The notes under the pieces were generated by a model. It ran no database searches and had not been told where the DNA came from. It saw only the letters and a list, made by a program, of their open reading frames with translations. Below, piece by piece: positions 1 to 8,431 of a stretch of DNA of 46,045 bases. The stretch is from UBA4823 sp034436035 (GTDB taxonomy: Bacteria; Chloroflexota; Anaerolineae; Anaerolineales; UBA4823): NCBI GenBank assembly GCA_034436035.1, contig DAOTVW010000308.1:1-46045 (forward strand), written 5' to 3'. Each line of letters begins with the position of its first letter. Position 1 is the first letter of the stretch. The translations under genes and the position numbers were made by a program.

Positions 1-19
1 GAATCTCGCCCGGCAATTG

Positions 20-424
20 CTAATAAGTGAGAATACGCGGCAGCTTTTTCGCTTGCTCAATCCAATCTGCGACCTGGGATTGGACGGGGAGCTTGCGTAC
101 TAGCTTCTTTGCTTCATTCACTTCAACGAGTTTCTGGTATAGATTCTCTGGGTTACGTTGAGCTAGCTCAACAACTGTATCCACACCAGCTTCCTCAAGT
201 AAATCAGCATATTCTGATGCAACGCCCTTGATACGAAACAAATCGAGATGATTTGCCCATTCAAGGATAAGTTTTTCACTAATAGAAGATTTCTCCGCTA
301 ATTCTTTCCGCCCCTTGGGCGTAGCAGCTGCGCTAAGAAATTGGTCGGTATTTTCGATTCCTATCGCACGTAGTTTCTCTGCGTATTTAGGACCAATGCC
401 TTCTACTTCTTCAAGCTTTGCCAT
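20..424 (-). CDS. DUF4332 domain protein (helix-hairpin-helix-like)
   Basis: A protein of about 134 residues beginning MAKLEEVEGIGPKYAEKL. It carries two helix-hairpin-helix-like modules: V-E-G-I-G-P-K-Y-A-E-K-L near the N terminus, and I-K-G-V-A-S-E-Y-A-D-L-L near the middle. This is the pattern of the DUF4332 family, whose function is not established; helix-hairpin-helix modules often bind DNA non-specifically. An in-frame ATG lies upstream at 511, but AGGAGG (430-435) is 5 nt before the ATG at 424, which decides the start. A possible -10 box TATAAT (488-493, minus) lies upstream. It is separated from the TPR genes downstream by about 0.15 kb on its 5' side and has no evident functional partner here. 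Family call fairly sure, function unknown. Confidence 0.75.
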   Translation of the reverse strand: MAKLEEVEGIGPKYAEKLRAIGIENTDQFLSAAATPKGRKELAEKSSISEKLILEWANHLDLFRIKGVASEYADLLEEAGVDTVVELAQRNPENLYQKLVEVNEAKKLVRKLPVQSQVADWIEQAKKLPRILTY

Positions 425-573
425 ATATTCCTCCTCTCGTAATTTTAACGATTGAATTGAATCCATCATATTGATGGATATATAGACATTATATCCTGCT
501 TTTATTATCAAGAAGGATAGAAATTAATTTTGCTGTTTGGTGGGAATGAATTTAGCATTTCGCTGAGAAGCGT

Positions 574-2034
574 TTATGGTGTTGGAGTGGGGGTTATCTC
601 TGGCGTATTCGTTGGCATTGGGCTCACCATCGGTGTACTGGTGGTGGAAAAGATTTGACCGCTTTCAAGACGGTTACAAATCCCTTCGCTATCAGCAATG
701 ATCCCCATAATGATAGGATCAGAAGAATAGTTTGCTTTGACTTGATTCAACACCTGGCGTGCTTCTGGGCAATAATTTTGATTTGGTCTGCTTAAAAACG
801 CCAATACTGTCCCATATTCGACATAATCATAAGCGACGGTGATATTGGTCAACGGTAAGCCTTCGACTGCCACACTGCTTTCCAGCAATCCTTCTGCAAC
901 CAAATTTTGTGCCATTTCGTTTTCTTCGGCAGTGCAACCTTTGACTGCACACTTTAAAACTGGTAATGCACCTTCGTAATTGCGCGCCCGCAGCATGATG
1001 ATGCCCAATTGCCCATAAGTGCTGGCATTAGTGGGGTCATAACTGAGCGCCCGTTCGGCGTTGCGGGCTGCAATGAAAAACTCGCCTTGTTGGGTGTAAG
1101 TTCGGGCAATTTCCAGGTTGGGTAAAGGATCGCGCACACCCAATTGCATGTTGATGTTCGCGGCACGGGCAAAGAATTCCAGGGCGCGATCGTACAATTT
1201 CAAGCGCAGGTAATTACGGCCAATATAGACATATAGGAAGGTAAGGTTTGGGTTTATTTCAGTGGCTTTGAGATATTCTTTAATCGCCCCATTGTATTGG
1301 GCAGTTGACTCTAAAACTGTGCCGTACACACGGTGGGCATCCATAGAGAGGGGATCGAGCTTGATTGCTTGTGCGGCATACTGTTCTGCTTGAGTCCAGT
1401 TTTGTTGATCCAATAATACTTCCGCATAAAAAGCTAAGGCTAATGCATTGTTTTGATTGAGTTGAAACGCCTGCAATGCCTCACTCTGGGCTTGAGCTAA
1501 TAAGTCCTGTCGTTCTGCGTCTCCAACAAGAGGGCTAGAAGCATACCAGTCTAACACAAAAGCCCGAATCGCTCGCACATTGCTGTTATCGGGTGCAAGT
1601 TCTAATGCTTTGTCAATGGATTGGCGCGCTTCGTTCAAGCGCTGGGTGCGGTCTTTATCGTTGCTGATGACTGCTGAGGAATAGGCTTGAATACGAGCCA
1701 GCTGTGCCCAGGCATCGGCGTTGTTAGGATCCATTTGTAACGCCCTTTGGTATGTATCGATGGCGTCGTAGTGAGGCGGAGCTGGCGGGGGTGGATCGGG
1801 ATCATAAAGCTTCCCCGCTTGAAAATAAGCCTCTGCCTCTTGAATGTAAGACGCTACACTGCGGGTTGGAGTAGGGGTTGGCTCAAAGACGGGTCGGATT
1901 GCGCCGCGTTGGACGCTTTGCAATAGCCACACTGCCGCGACGATTAATCCGATCAAGATCATGATGCGGTAAGGGTTGATCGCCGTGCGGGTTTGTCGAA
2001 AATGTGGTTTTTTCCCGATTAATTCGCCAGCCAT
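574..2034 (-). CDS. Membrane-anchored TPR repeat protein (paralog 1)
   Basis: A 486-residue protein with a short basic N terminus, one hydrophobic segment at about residues 23-41, a Thr-Pro linker (PTPTPTRS), then a chain of tetratricopeptide repeats from about residue 57 to 350 and a Thr-Pro-rich tail. TPR signatures such as A-L-Q-M-D-P-N-N-A-D-A-W-A-Q-L-A and A-I-K-L-D-P-L-S-M-D-A-H are clear. By the positive-inside rule the TPR part should face outside the membrane. TPR superhelices bind proteins, so a scaffold role at the cell surface is plausible but the partner is unknown. It lies 42 nt downstream of a paralogous TPR gene on the same strand and is probably cotranscribed with it. No strong ribosome-binding site is visible. 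Confidence 0.8.
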   Translation of the reverse strand: MAGELIGKKPHFRQTRTAINPYRIMILIGLIVAAVWLLQSVQRGAIRPVFEPTPTPTRSVASYIQEAEAYFQAGKLYDPDPPPPAPPHYDAIDTYQRALQMDPNNADAWAQLARIQAYSSAVISNDKDRTQRLNEARQSIDKALELAPDNSNVRAIRAFVLDWYASSPLVGDAERQDLLAQAQSEALQAFQLNQNNALALAFYAEVLLDQQNWTQAEQYAAQAIKLDPLSMDAHRVYGTVLESTAQYNGAIKEYLKATEINPNLTFLYVYIGRNYLRLKLYDRALEFFARAANINMQLGVRDPLPNLEIARTYTQQGEFFIAARNAERALSYDPTNASTYGQLGIIMLRARNYEGALPVLKCAVKGCTAEENEMAQNLVAEGLLESSVAVEGLPLTNITVAYDYVEYGTVLAFLSRPNQNYCPEARQVLNQVKANYSSDPIIMGIIADSEGICNRLESGQIFSTTSTPMVSPMPTNTPEITPTPTP

Positions 2035-2076
2035 GTTTTTTCTTGAATAATCATTGTCTGTTGGTTATACTGTCTA

Positions 2077-3363
2077 TCAAGGTGTAGGCGTACTTTCTAC
2101 AGCAGGGGTTTCTGTAGTGGCTGGTTGGGGTGTCCCTGGCGCATTAGGGGTTTGGGTGGTCACCATCTCCAAACAAAGCTCTAAACCTGCATTGGCATTA
2201 TCCACAGCCAGTTGATCATCTGGCACTCCGTTTAATAGAGCCTCGAATACTTTTACTGCTTCATCACAATGGTTGGTTTTTGCTAAAGCAAAGCCATAAA
2301 ACCAATAATATTGTTCTGCGGTTCCATATGCCAAAGGAATGCCTTGAACCACAGTCCCGTCATCCGTCTTTCCACCCCGTACTGCGAGTTCGAGTTCTTT
2401 GGCAGCTTTGTTCATTTCTTGATTGCGGTAGTACATGATTCCGAGGTTTCCATGTAATTTCGGATTACTGGGATCTACCTTCATCGCTTGCTCGGCATAT
2501 TGGGCTGCTTTTCCGAATTGCCCTTCATTGGCATACGCCAAGGAAATTTCTACTAAGGAAGTCCAATCCGTTGGATTGAGTGAATATGCTGCCAGCAATT
2601 CTTCTACCGCTAAATCGTTTTCGCCTTTTAGTTTATACGCATAACCTAGATTGAGATGTAAATCAGCGATTTTGCTGTTGATGGCAATGGCGGATTTAAA
2701 TTCCGTAATCGCCTGGTCAAGGTTATCTTTTCCTGTATTGAGGAGCACCAGACCGCGCGCACGGTGCACTTCTAAAAGGGATGAATCGAGTTGCATCGCT
2801 ACTCTTGATTCCTCAATCGCTTTATCGAGATTATCCACATTCCCTTGGTTTATTAAAATTTCTGCATAAAACGCATGCGCTAAGGCATTATTGGGGTCGA
2901 GTTCGATGGCTTTTTTAATCTCCGCTTCTGCAGAAAGATAATCGCCGGTAAATCCCTGTGCCCAACCCAATACTGCATGGGCAAGCGGGTTGTTGGGGTT
3001 TTTCAATAAAGCATTCTGACAGTTGGTAATTGCATCTTGATATTGCCCGGCAAAGACCTGAATGCGCGCTAAAGTCACATAGATAGAAGGATTATACGGA
3101 TCTGCCACAATGGCTTGTTTATAGGCCGTGATCGCTTGCGATAATTTCCCTTCTTGATAAAGCTGTTCAGCTTCATTGATATAGGATTCTGGGCTGCGCG
3201 TTGGCGTCACGGTAGGAACAAAGAGCGGAGGTACGGTGGGAACGACCACCTGGTTAAAATAAACACCCACCCCAATCAGCCCTAACAACACGGCAATGAG
3301 AATGGGGTTGGAACGGCGGCGTGGTCGATTACGAACACTCCATTTACTTCCTCGGAGATACAT
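2077..3363 (-). CDS. Membrane-anchored TPR repeat protein (paralog 2)
   Basis: A protein of about 428 residues with an arginine-rich N terminus, a hydrophobic segment at about residues 21-40, a Thr-Pro linker and consecutive TPR units (for example A-I-V-A-D-P-Y-N-P-S-I-Y-V-T-L-A and A-I-E-L-D-P-N-N-A-L-A-H-A-F), ending in a Thr-Pro-rich tail. Architecture and linkers match the gene at 574-2034, so the two look like a duplication and probably form an operon. I chose the ATG at 3363, not the in-frame ATGs 9-12 nt upstream, because those overlap the -10 box TATGAT. With the 3363 start the promoter-to-ATG gap is 7 nt, implying a leaderless transcript. Function beyond protein-protein interaction cannot be said. 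Confidence 0.8.
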   Translation of the reverse strand: MYLRGSKWSVRNRPRRRSNPILIAVLLGLIGVGVYFNQVVVPTVPPLFVPTVTPTRSPESYINEAEQLYQEGKLSQAITAYKQAIVADPYNPSIYVTLARIQVFAGQYQDAITNCQNALLKNPNNPLAHAVLGWAQGFTGDYLSAEAEIKKAIELDPNNALAHAFYAEILINQGNVDNLDKAIEESRVAMQLDSSLLEVHRARGLVLLNTGKDNLDQAITEFKSAIAINSKIADLHLNLGYAYKLKGENDLAVEELLAAYSLNPTDWTSLVEISLAYANEGQFGKAAQYAEQAMKVDPSNPKLHGNLGIMYYRNQEMNKAAKELELAVRGGKTDDGTVVQGIPLAYGTAEQYYWFYGFALAKTNHCDEAVKVFEALLNGVPDDQLAVDNANAGLELCLEMVTTQTPNAPGTPQPATTETPAVESTPTP

Positions 3364-3370
3364 ATTTCTC

Positions 3371-3400
3371 ATCATACCATTCGCTATTTTGGCATGTCAA
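3371..3400 (-). promoter_or_regulatory. Promoter of the TPR gene pair, leaderless type
   Basis: On the minus strand TTGACA (3395-3400) and TATGAT (3371-3376) are separated by 18 nt, and the chosen ATG (3363) starts 7 nt after the -10 box. Transcription should start at or within a base or two of the A of the ATG, leaving no room for a ribosome-binding site. Confidence 0.7.
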
Positions 3401-3532
3401 GATAGGATAGATTAGGATAATTTAAGGTTTGCAAATTCGATTATTACGGTCGCGTTTTTCATTGCAACACTCATTTCACCATATATTCAACCCGTCCTTT
3501 TGTTTACTTTTCTTGTAATTACTCAGCACAGC

Positions 3533-3615
3533 CGTCATTGCGAGAGAGCGTACTTTGCGGCCGAAGCAATCTCCAATCCGGCAGGGAGATGGCTTCGCTT
3601 TGCTCGCCATGACAG
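3533..3615. repeat. Dispersed palindromic repeat element (GTCATTGCGAG / GAAGCAATCTCC type)
   Basis: Nested inverted repeats: GTCATTGCGAG at the left end is matched by CTCGCCATGAC at the right end, and GAAGCAATCTCC is matched by GGGAGATGGCTTC inside. The same words recur at 37160-37712 and, partly, at 44880-44935. Such short non-coding elements occur in many copies in various bacterial genomes. The intergenic stretch 3401-3834 holds this element and no gene; a weak candidate promoter for the glycosyltransferase follows it (TTGATA 3801-3806, N17, TATCCC). Confidence 0.65.
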
Positions 3616-3834
3616 GTGCCGGTCGAGAGATGGCTTCACATACTTGTCAGGATAATTGTTTCCCATAACAATCTTGCAATAGTAGCTGAGTAGTTACCTT
3701 TTCTTTTATAAAGATGTCTTTTTTACCACCCCTAAAAAACCTTTGTCAGGAGCAAGGTAGATTTATGGTATATTCAGAAATAACTTAAACATCCATTGCT
3801 TTGATAGACTCTGAATAAATCCTTATCCCACACT

Positions 3835-5814
3835 ATGTCCCAATCCCTTCCTTCTCGTCCTTTTCGAAAACAATTGCAGTCACCGATTCTATGGTTACTC
3901 ATCATCAACATTCTTATTGGGTTGCTCACTTTTCGTGACTATGGCATGAGTCAGGATGAAGTGGGCATCCATGCACTTGGGCAAATTTCCATTCATGCGT
4001 ATCAGACCCTTACGGCGCCCAAACCAAAAATGTTTACTGGATATGCTTATGATTTGATATATTACGGTCCTTTCTATGCGATGATCACGGCGGGCATAAC
4101 CAAACTTCTCACCTTTATTTTCCCCTTCGTTCGAGCGGTAGATTTCTGGCATTTATGTTATTTCTTTTCGTTTCAGCTCTCTGTATATTTAATTTACCGA
4201 TTGGCAAAACGGTGGTTTTCGAATTGGGTTGCTTTTACCATCGCTTTGTTGTTTTCTACCCAACCTCTGCTCTGGGGACATTCCTTTATTAACCCCAAAG
4301 ATATCCCTTTTATGGCTTTCTTTCTCGCCAGCATCGAATGTGGTTTGTCTTTCCTTGACTCGCACTGGAAAGAGGATACCAGTCAAAATGTCCTGTCGAA
4401 GGGAAAAGAAGTGTTCCAAAAGTTAAACTACAGCTGGGAACAAGTACCCCATCAGGAAAAAAGAAAGACAATCAAAGCAAGTTTGCTCTGGGTGGGGTTC
4501 ATACTCTTACTTTGGGTTAGTTTCCCATTTGTGGATCAATGGTTGAGGGACACCGTTCACTATCTATATGAAACGAAACCGACAAATGCTGCTTATGCGT
4601 TGTTCAACTTGATTGCGCAGCATAAAGCCAAAATCCCTGTAGCATATTACCTTATAAAAGCCCACCGCTGGCTCTTGATGGGGTATATGACATTAACGCT
4701 CATTACTCTCATCGGAATCGGATGGCGCTGGTCGCGCACATTTGGATTCCATCTCCAGCGACTGCAAGGGGAATTGAAAGAACTCATTATGGAACTCCCT
4801 GCTTTTTTATCCGATCCAGGCTTTTGGTTTGCTGCACTATCCCTGGGTATTGCGACCTCTATCCGGGTTGGCGCACCTTATGCGGGTATCGTCATTGTTT
4901 GCCTGGCTGTTTGGCGGGGAGGGAAAAAAGCGCTTCTGCCAAGCCTGGTTTATTTGCTGCTGGCGGGTGTTGTCACTTATTTAACCTGGCCTGCCTTGTG
5001 GAGTAATCCCATCTATCATTTTATCAAGAGCCTTCTGATGGCATCGCATTTCCCCTGGGAAGGGAAACTCCTTTTTATGGGTCAATACTGGCATGCTGAT
5101 GGGTTGCCCTGGAGTTACGTCCCACTCTTACTTGCGATTCAATTCACCGAACCAGTCGTTCTATTAGCTGTGATGGGTTTGATATGGTTGGCATACAAGA
5201 TCTATCATCAGCAAAATAGCGAATTGACTTTTGTGATCCTGTTTTGGTTTGTTCTACCTGTGTTAGGAATAATGATAAAAAAGCCACCTCTTTACGATAA
5301 TTTCCGCCAAATTTTATTCCTTATCCCTCCCTTATTTTTGATTTTGGGTTTCCCGCTCCAATGGCTGGAGAAGAAGATTCTATTAATGCCTTATCGATAT
5401 CTGGTTTCGCTGGTATTGATTGTACCGGGTATCCTTGGATATCTGCATCTGCACCCGTATGAATATGCCTATTACAATTCATTCGTTGGGGGAACTTCCG
5501 GGGCAGCGGGTAACTTCGAGACGGAATATTGGAAGACCTCTTTTCGTCAGGCAATGGAATATTTAGATCAAACAGCCGAGCCCCAGTCCAAAGTTTTGAT
5601 CTGGGGGGCAACGTTTTTGGTCAAAGAGTATGCTCGTCCAGATTTGATCCTCCAATCAAAAAAGGGAAATTCCTATCAAAAGAACAGCGGTTATGACTAC
5701 GTGATTGTTTCCTATCGGAATGACAAGGACGAGCACATCTTTCCCGATTCCCCGGTCATCTACGCTGTGCAACGGCAAGGTGTAAATTTTGCGGTGGTGA
5801 AGAAAACCAAATGA
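3835..5814 (+). CDS. Polytopic glycosyltransferase, GT39/ArnT-like (GT-C fold)
   Basis: A 659-residue integral membrane protein with about a dozen hydrophobic segments. The first loop after membrane segment 1 carries D-Y-G-M-S-Q-D-E; an acidic motif at this position is the catalytic hallmark of GT-C transferases (PMT/ArnT group), which use polyprenyl-phosphate sugars as donors and act at the outer face of the cytoplasmic membrane. A hydrophilic region of about 50 residues (about 180-230) interrupts the membrane domain, and a soluble tail of about 100 residues follows the last membrane segments. The acceptor (lipid, glycan or protein) cannot be told from sequence. It is a single gene, convergent with the histidine operon; only 36 nt separate the two stop codons. 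Confidence 0.75.
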   Translation: MSQSLPSRPFRKQLQSPILWLLIINILIGLLTFRDYGMSQDEVGIHALGQISIHAYQTLTAPKPKMFTGYAYDLIYYGPFYAMITAGITKLLTFIFPFVRAVDFWHLCYFFSFQLSVYLIYRLAKRWFSNWVAFTIALLFSTQPLLWGHSFINPKDIPFMAFFLASIECGLSFLDSHWKEDTSQNVLSKGKEVFQKLNYSWEQVPHQEKRKTIKASLLWVGFILLLWVSFPFVDQWLRDTVHYLYETKPTNAAYALFNLIAQHKAKIPVAYYLIKAHRWLLMGYMTLTLITLIGIGWRWSRTFGFHLQRLQGELKELIMELPAFLSDPGFWFAALSLGIATSIRVGAPYAGIVIVCLAVWRGGKKALLPSLVYLLLAGVVTYLTWPALWSNPIYHFIKSLLMASHFPWEGKLLFMGQYWHADGLPWSYVPLLLAIQFTEPVVLLAVMGLIWLAYKIYHQQNSELTFVILFWFVLPVLGIMIKKPPLYDNFRQILFLIPPLFLILGFPLQWLEKKILLMPYRYLVSLVLIVPGILGYLHLHPYEYAYYNSFVGGTSGAAGNFETEYWKTSFRQAMEYLDQTAEPQSKVLIWGATFLVKEYARPDLILQSKKGNSYQKNSGYDYVIVSYRNDKDEHIFPDSPVIYAVQRQGVNFAVVKKTK

Positions 5815-5850
5815 AAGAGAAGGTTGCGGAGAAATTTTCTTTTTCGGCAG

Positions 5851-7014
5851 CTACGGAGCGTTTAGCCTTTCAGCGATAACTTGCCATAAACTTTCCCAAT
5901 TTTCATAATGGGGGATGTTTTCGTTTTCAAATGTTGATCTTTTCGCATCATTGCCACTTGTTAAACCATAACAAAATAGATATACATCCCGACCCATCTG
6001 GCGTAAAAGCTGGACAGCTGCTTGTGTTGAACGCACGCCGCCCATTGTATCTTCGATGAGGTGGATTTCCATCTGTTGTGGAAGGATTTCACGGAACGCG
6101 CTGAAATTCTTCTTCACCGCCCAGTTTATCGCTGTATCCAGCGCTAATTTATCGTCGCCCATCAATAATGCGAGGATGGCTGCCAGGCTGTGCGCTGCTG
6201 CTGGTTTAATCAATTGATCCGCCTTTAATTGATAAAGGTCACCGATATATTTTAATTTACCAAAACCGATCAGTGTCAAGTTCGCCATACCTAACGATTC
6301 TAAAGCGATCTCGGCTTCTGGCGCATATCCGCCGGCGTCATTTACGATACCGTGTGGTGGTAATGAGGGACGCGACGTGATAATGGCGATGTCCAACATC
6401 CCATTTTGTTGGGTGGCGAGTAAGGCGTTTCTGATCGAATCGGGAATCAGGGGTTTATCATAGAGGGCAAGAAAGGAAGGACTTTGCACATTGGCAGGAA
6501 GTCGATAGGTTTGCTGGAATTTTTCGCTGCCCAAAACGTATTGCTGGAACAAGCGTGTGGTGGCAGATAAATACGGATCGCGGCTGTTCCGTAAAAGGTT
6601 ATCCCCCAAGGCTTGGGGAAGAGCCGGGAAACTGCCCGCTTCCCAGGCTGTTTCAGCGGGAAATTGATTGGGTACAGGTTGGATCTTCGGAATTGAAATA
6701 GATGTTATTCGGGGTAAGGCAGGCGCTTTGGCAAAGGCACGCGCAGCAGAGAGCACTTCCCCATCCGCTGGAAGCGGAATGGAATCCGTTTGGGCAAGGA
6801 TGGTTTGCCACAGGCTTGCAATCAAAATTGGCAGCATATCCCATTCACTTGTAATCCCGACTGCTTCCATATCTGCCATAGTTTGTGCAGATAGCGGTAA
6901 AGGCGGTATCTGCATCAGGCTGGTGATATAATCCCACACCGCCACCACTGCCTTGCGGTAACCGAGTGGCTCGATTAAGACACTATCAATATCGATCAAA
7001 GCTATTCTTTTCAT
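5851..7014 (-). CDS. Unusual HAD-superfamily protein at the end of the histidine operon
   Basis: A 387-residue protein starting M-K-R-I-A-L-I-D-I-D-S-V-L. The D8-x-D10 pair after a hydrophobic strand matches HAD motif I, I-I-T-S-R-P near residue 213 matches motif II, and I-E-D-T-M-G-G near residue 319 matches motif IV (one Asp replaced by Glu). The large insert between motifs I and II would be the cap domain; the protein is much longer than typical small HAD phosphatases. Its ATG overlaps the hisE stop codon by 4 nt, so translation is coupled and it belongs to the operon. The operon has no recognised histidinol-phosphate phosphatase, so this is a candidate for that step. That is inference from context; an unrelated hydrolase or a degenerate HAD protein is possible. 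Confidence 0.6.
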   Translation of the reverse strand: MKRIALIDIDSVLIEPLGYRKAVVAVWDYITSLMQIPPLPLSAQTMADMEAVGITSEWDMLPILIASLWQTILAQTDSIPLPADGEVLSAARAFAKAPALPRITSISIPKIQPVPNQFPAETAWEAGSFPALPQALGDNLLRNSRDPYLSATTRLFQQYVLGSEKFQQTYRLPANVQSPSFLALYDKPLIPDSIRNALLATQQNGMLDIAIITSRPSLPPHGIVNDAGGYAPEAEIALESLGMANLTLIGFGKLKYIGDLYQLKADQLIKPAAAHSLAAILALLMGDDKLALDTAINWAVKKNFSAFREILPQQMEIHLIEDTMGGVRSTQAAVQLLRQMGRDVYLFCYGLTSGNDAKRSTFENENIPHYENWESLWQVIAERLNAP

Positions 7015-7286
7015 CGGTGTCGACGTTCTAACTCTGCTAGAATATCCTGAGGGGTTATATCTCGGGCTGCCATGAGGACAAGGACATGGTAGGTCAGGTC
7101 GGCTATTTCTTCAATTAACCGTTGTCTTTCTTCTGCCAGGGCTGCTACAATCGTTTCGGAGGCTTCTTCCCCAACTTTTTGGGCAATACGGGAGAGCCCA
7201 GCAGCGTATAAAGAAGAGGTATAGGATGATCCTTGGGGGTTCACTTTCCGATCTTGCACAATCTGATATAAATCAGCGATGTTCAT
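7011..7286 (-). CDS. hisE: Phosphoribosyl-ATP pyrophosphatase
   Basis: A 91-residue protein of the usual HisE/MazG-like length. It hydrolyses phosphoribosyl-ATP to phosphoribosyl-AMP, the second step of histidine synthesis, in the cytoplasm. The conserved acidic cluster is present: K-V-G-E-E-A-S-E-T-I-V-A-A-L-A followed by E-I-A-D-L-T-Y-H. The start ATG at 7286 has GGAG 8 nt upstream. The gene overlaps hisI by 14 nt and the HAD gene by 4 nt, so hisI and hisE are separate cistrons here although the two activities are fused in many bacteria. Confidence 0.95.
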   Translation of the reverse strand: MNIADLYQIVQDRKVNPQGSSYTSSLYAAGLSRIAQKVGEEASETIVAALAEERQRLIEEIADLTYHVLVLMAARDITPQDILAELERRHR

Positions 7287-7650
7287 CTTTTGCTCCGTTA
7301 TTCTCGCTATCTATTTGCATTGGGAACGGGCGATAGAAACAAGATTGATGCCCGGTATGACAGGCTGGCCCATCGGTTTTGACCTGCATGAGCAAACAAT
7401 CTAAATCACAATCTACTTGCATCGCTATCAGATGCTGGTAATTTCCGGAGGTCTCTCCTTTATGCCACAACGTCTGACGACTGCGCGACCAGTAGTGTGC
7501 TTCGCCGCTCGAAAGTGTTCTCATTAAGGCTTCTTTATTCATGTACGCCATCATTAAAACCTGACCGCTCTGGTGATCCTGAACAATTACTGGGATTAAT
7601 CCTTTTTCATCGAATTTGAGATTGTCAATCGAAATCAGTTGTTGAAACAT
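7273..7650 (-). CDS. hisI: Phosphoribosyl-AMP cyclohydrolase
   Basis: A 125-residue monofunctional HisI. It opens the adenine ring of phosphoribosyl-AMP, the third step of histidine synthesis. Metal-binding signatures are visible: Q-V-D-C-D-L-D-C in the middle and A-C-H-T-G-H-Q-S-C-F-Y near the C terminus, with the cysteines that bind zinc and the aspartates that bind magnesium. S-G-E-A-H-Y-W-S-R-S-R is also a family motif. It lies 15 nt after hisF and overlaps hisE by 14 nt. Confidence 0.95.
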   Translation of the reverse strand: MFQQLISIDNLKFDEKGLIPVIVQDHQSGQVLMMAYMNKEALMRTLSSGEAHYWSRSRQTLWHKGETSGNYQHLIAMQVDCDLDCLLMQVKTDGPACHTGHQSCFYRPFPMQIDSENNGAKDEHR

Positions 7651-7665
7651 ATCTTTCTCCTTAAT

Positions 7666-8430
7666 TCACCATGGTCGAATTGGCAACCCTTGCTGTTGGA
7701 GATAGGTTTTCAATTGGGGAATCGTGAGCATGCCACTATGAAACAGGGAAGCGGCTAAAGCTGCATCGGCATTCGCATCTCTTAAGACCGTTACAAAATG
7801 CTCCTGCTTGCCTGCTCCGCCAGAGGCGATCAATGGTACATTGACGACTTGGGCAATCGTGCGCGTCAATTCAATATCATAGCCATCTTTTGTCCCATCC
7901 GCATCCATGCTGGTAAGTAATATTTCGCCTGCCCCCGCTTCGACCGCTCGAATTGCCCATTCTACTGCATCCAGTTCGGTTGGTAGTTGCCCGCTAGAAA
8001 TCACCACCTGCCAGCCATTGCCCTCTTTTCTGCGCCGCGCGTCAATCGCAATGACAATACATTGTGATCCAAAACGCATTGCCCCCTCGCTGAGCAGAGA
8101 AGGATTGCGCACCGCTGCGGAGTTAATGCTCACTTTATCAGCGCCCGCAAGTAACAAGCGGTGAATGTCCTCTACGGTGCGTACTCCTCCTCCCACTGTG
8201 AGGGGCATGAAAACATGGCTGGCAACCTTACTAACCAATTCCAGCGTTGTTTGCCGTCCTTCTGGGGTGGCGGAAATATCCAGAAAAACGAGTTCATCCG
8301 CCCCTTGTTCGTCATAGAGACGAGCTTGCTCAAGGGGATCGCCGGCGTCCTTCAAGTTTACAAATCGAATGCCTTTAACCACCCGTCCGTCTCGGATATC
8401 CAGGCATGGGATGATCCTTTTTGTTAACAT
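7666..8430 (-). CDS. hisF: Imidazole glycerol phosphate synthase, cyclase subunit
   Basis: A 254-residue (beta/alpha)8 barrel. With HisH it converts PRFAR and glutamine-derived ammonia into imidazole glycerol phosphate and AICAR. The two catalytic aspartates are in C-L-D-I-R-D-G-R-V-V-K-G near the N terminus and in T-S-M-D-A-D-G-T-K-D-G-Y-D in the second half. The phosphate-binding glycines (T-V-G-G-G-V-R and A-S-G-G-A-G) are present. It starts one nucleotide after the hisA stop codon, and its partner hisH lies just beyond hisA in the same operon. Confidence 0.96.
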   Translation of the reverse strand: MLTKRIIPCLDIRDGRVVKGIRFVNLKDAGDPLEQARLYDEQGADELVFLDISATPEGRQTTLELVSKVASHVFMPLTVGGGVRTVEDIHRLLLAGADKVSINSAAVRNPSLLSEGAMRFGSQCIVIAIDARRRKEGNGWQVVISSGQLPTELDAVEWAIRAVEAGAGEILLTSMDADGTKDGYDIELTRTIAQVVNVPLIASGGAGKQEHFVTVLRDANADAALAASLFHSGMLTIPQLKTYLQQQGLPIRPW

Positions 8431-8431
8431 C

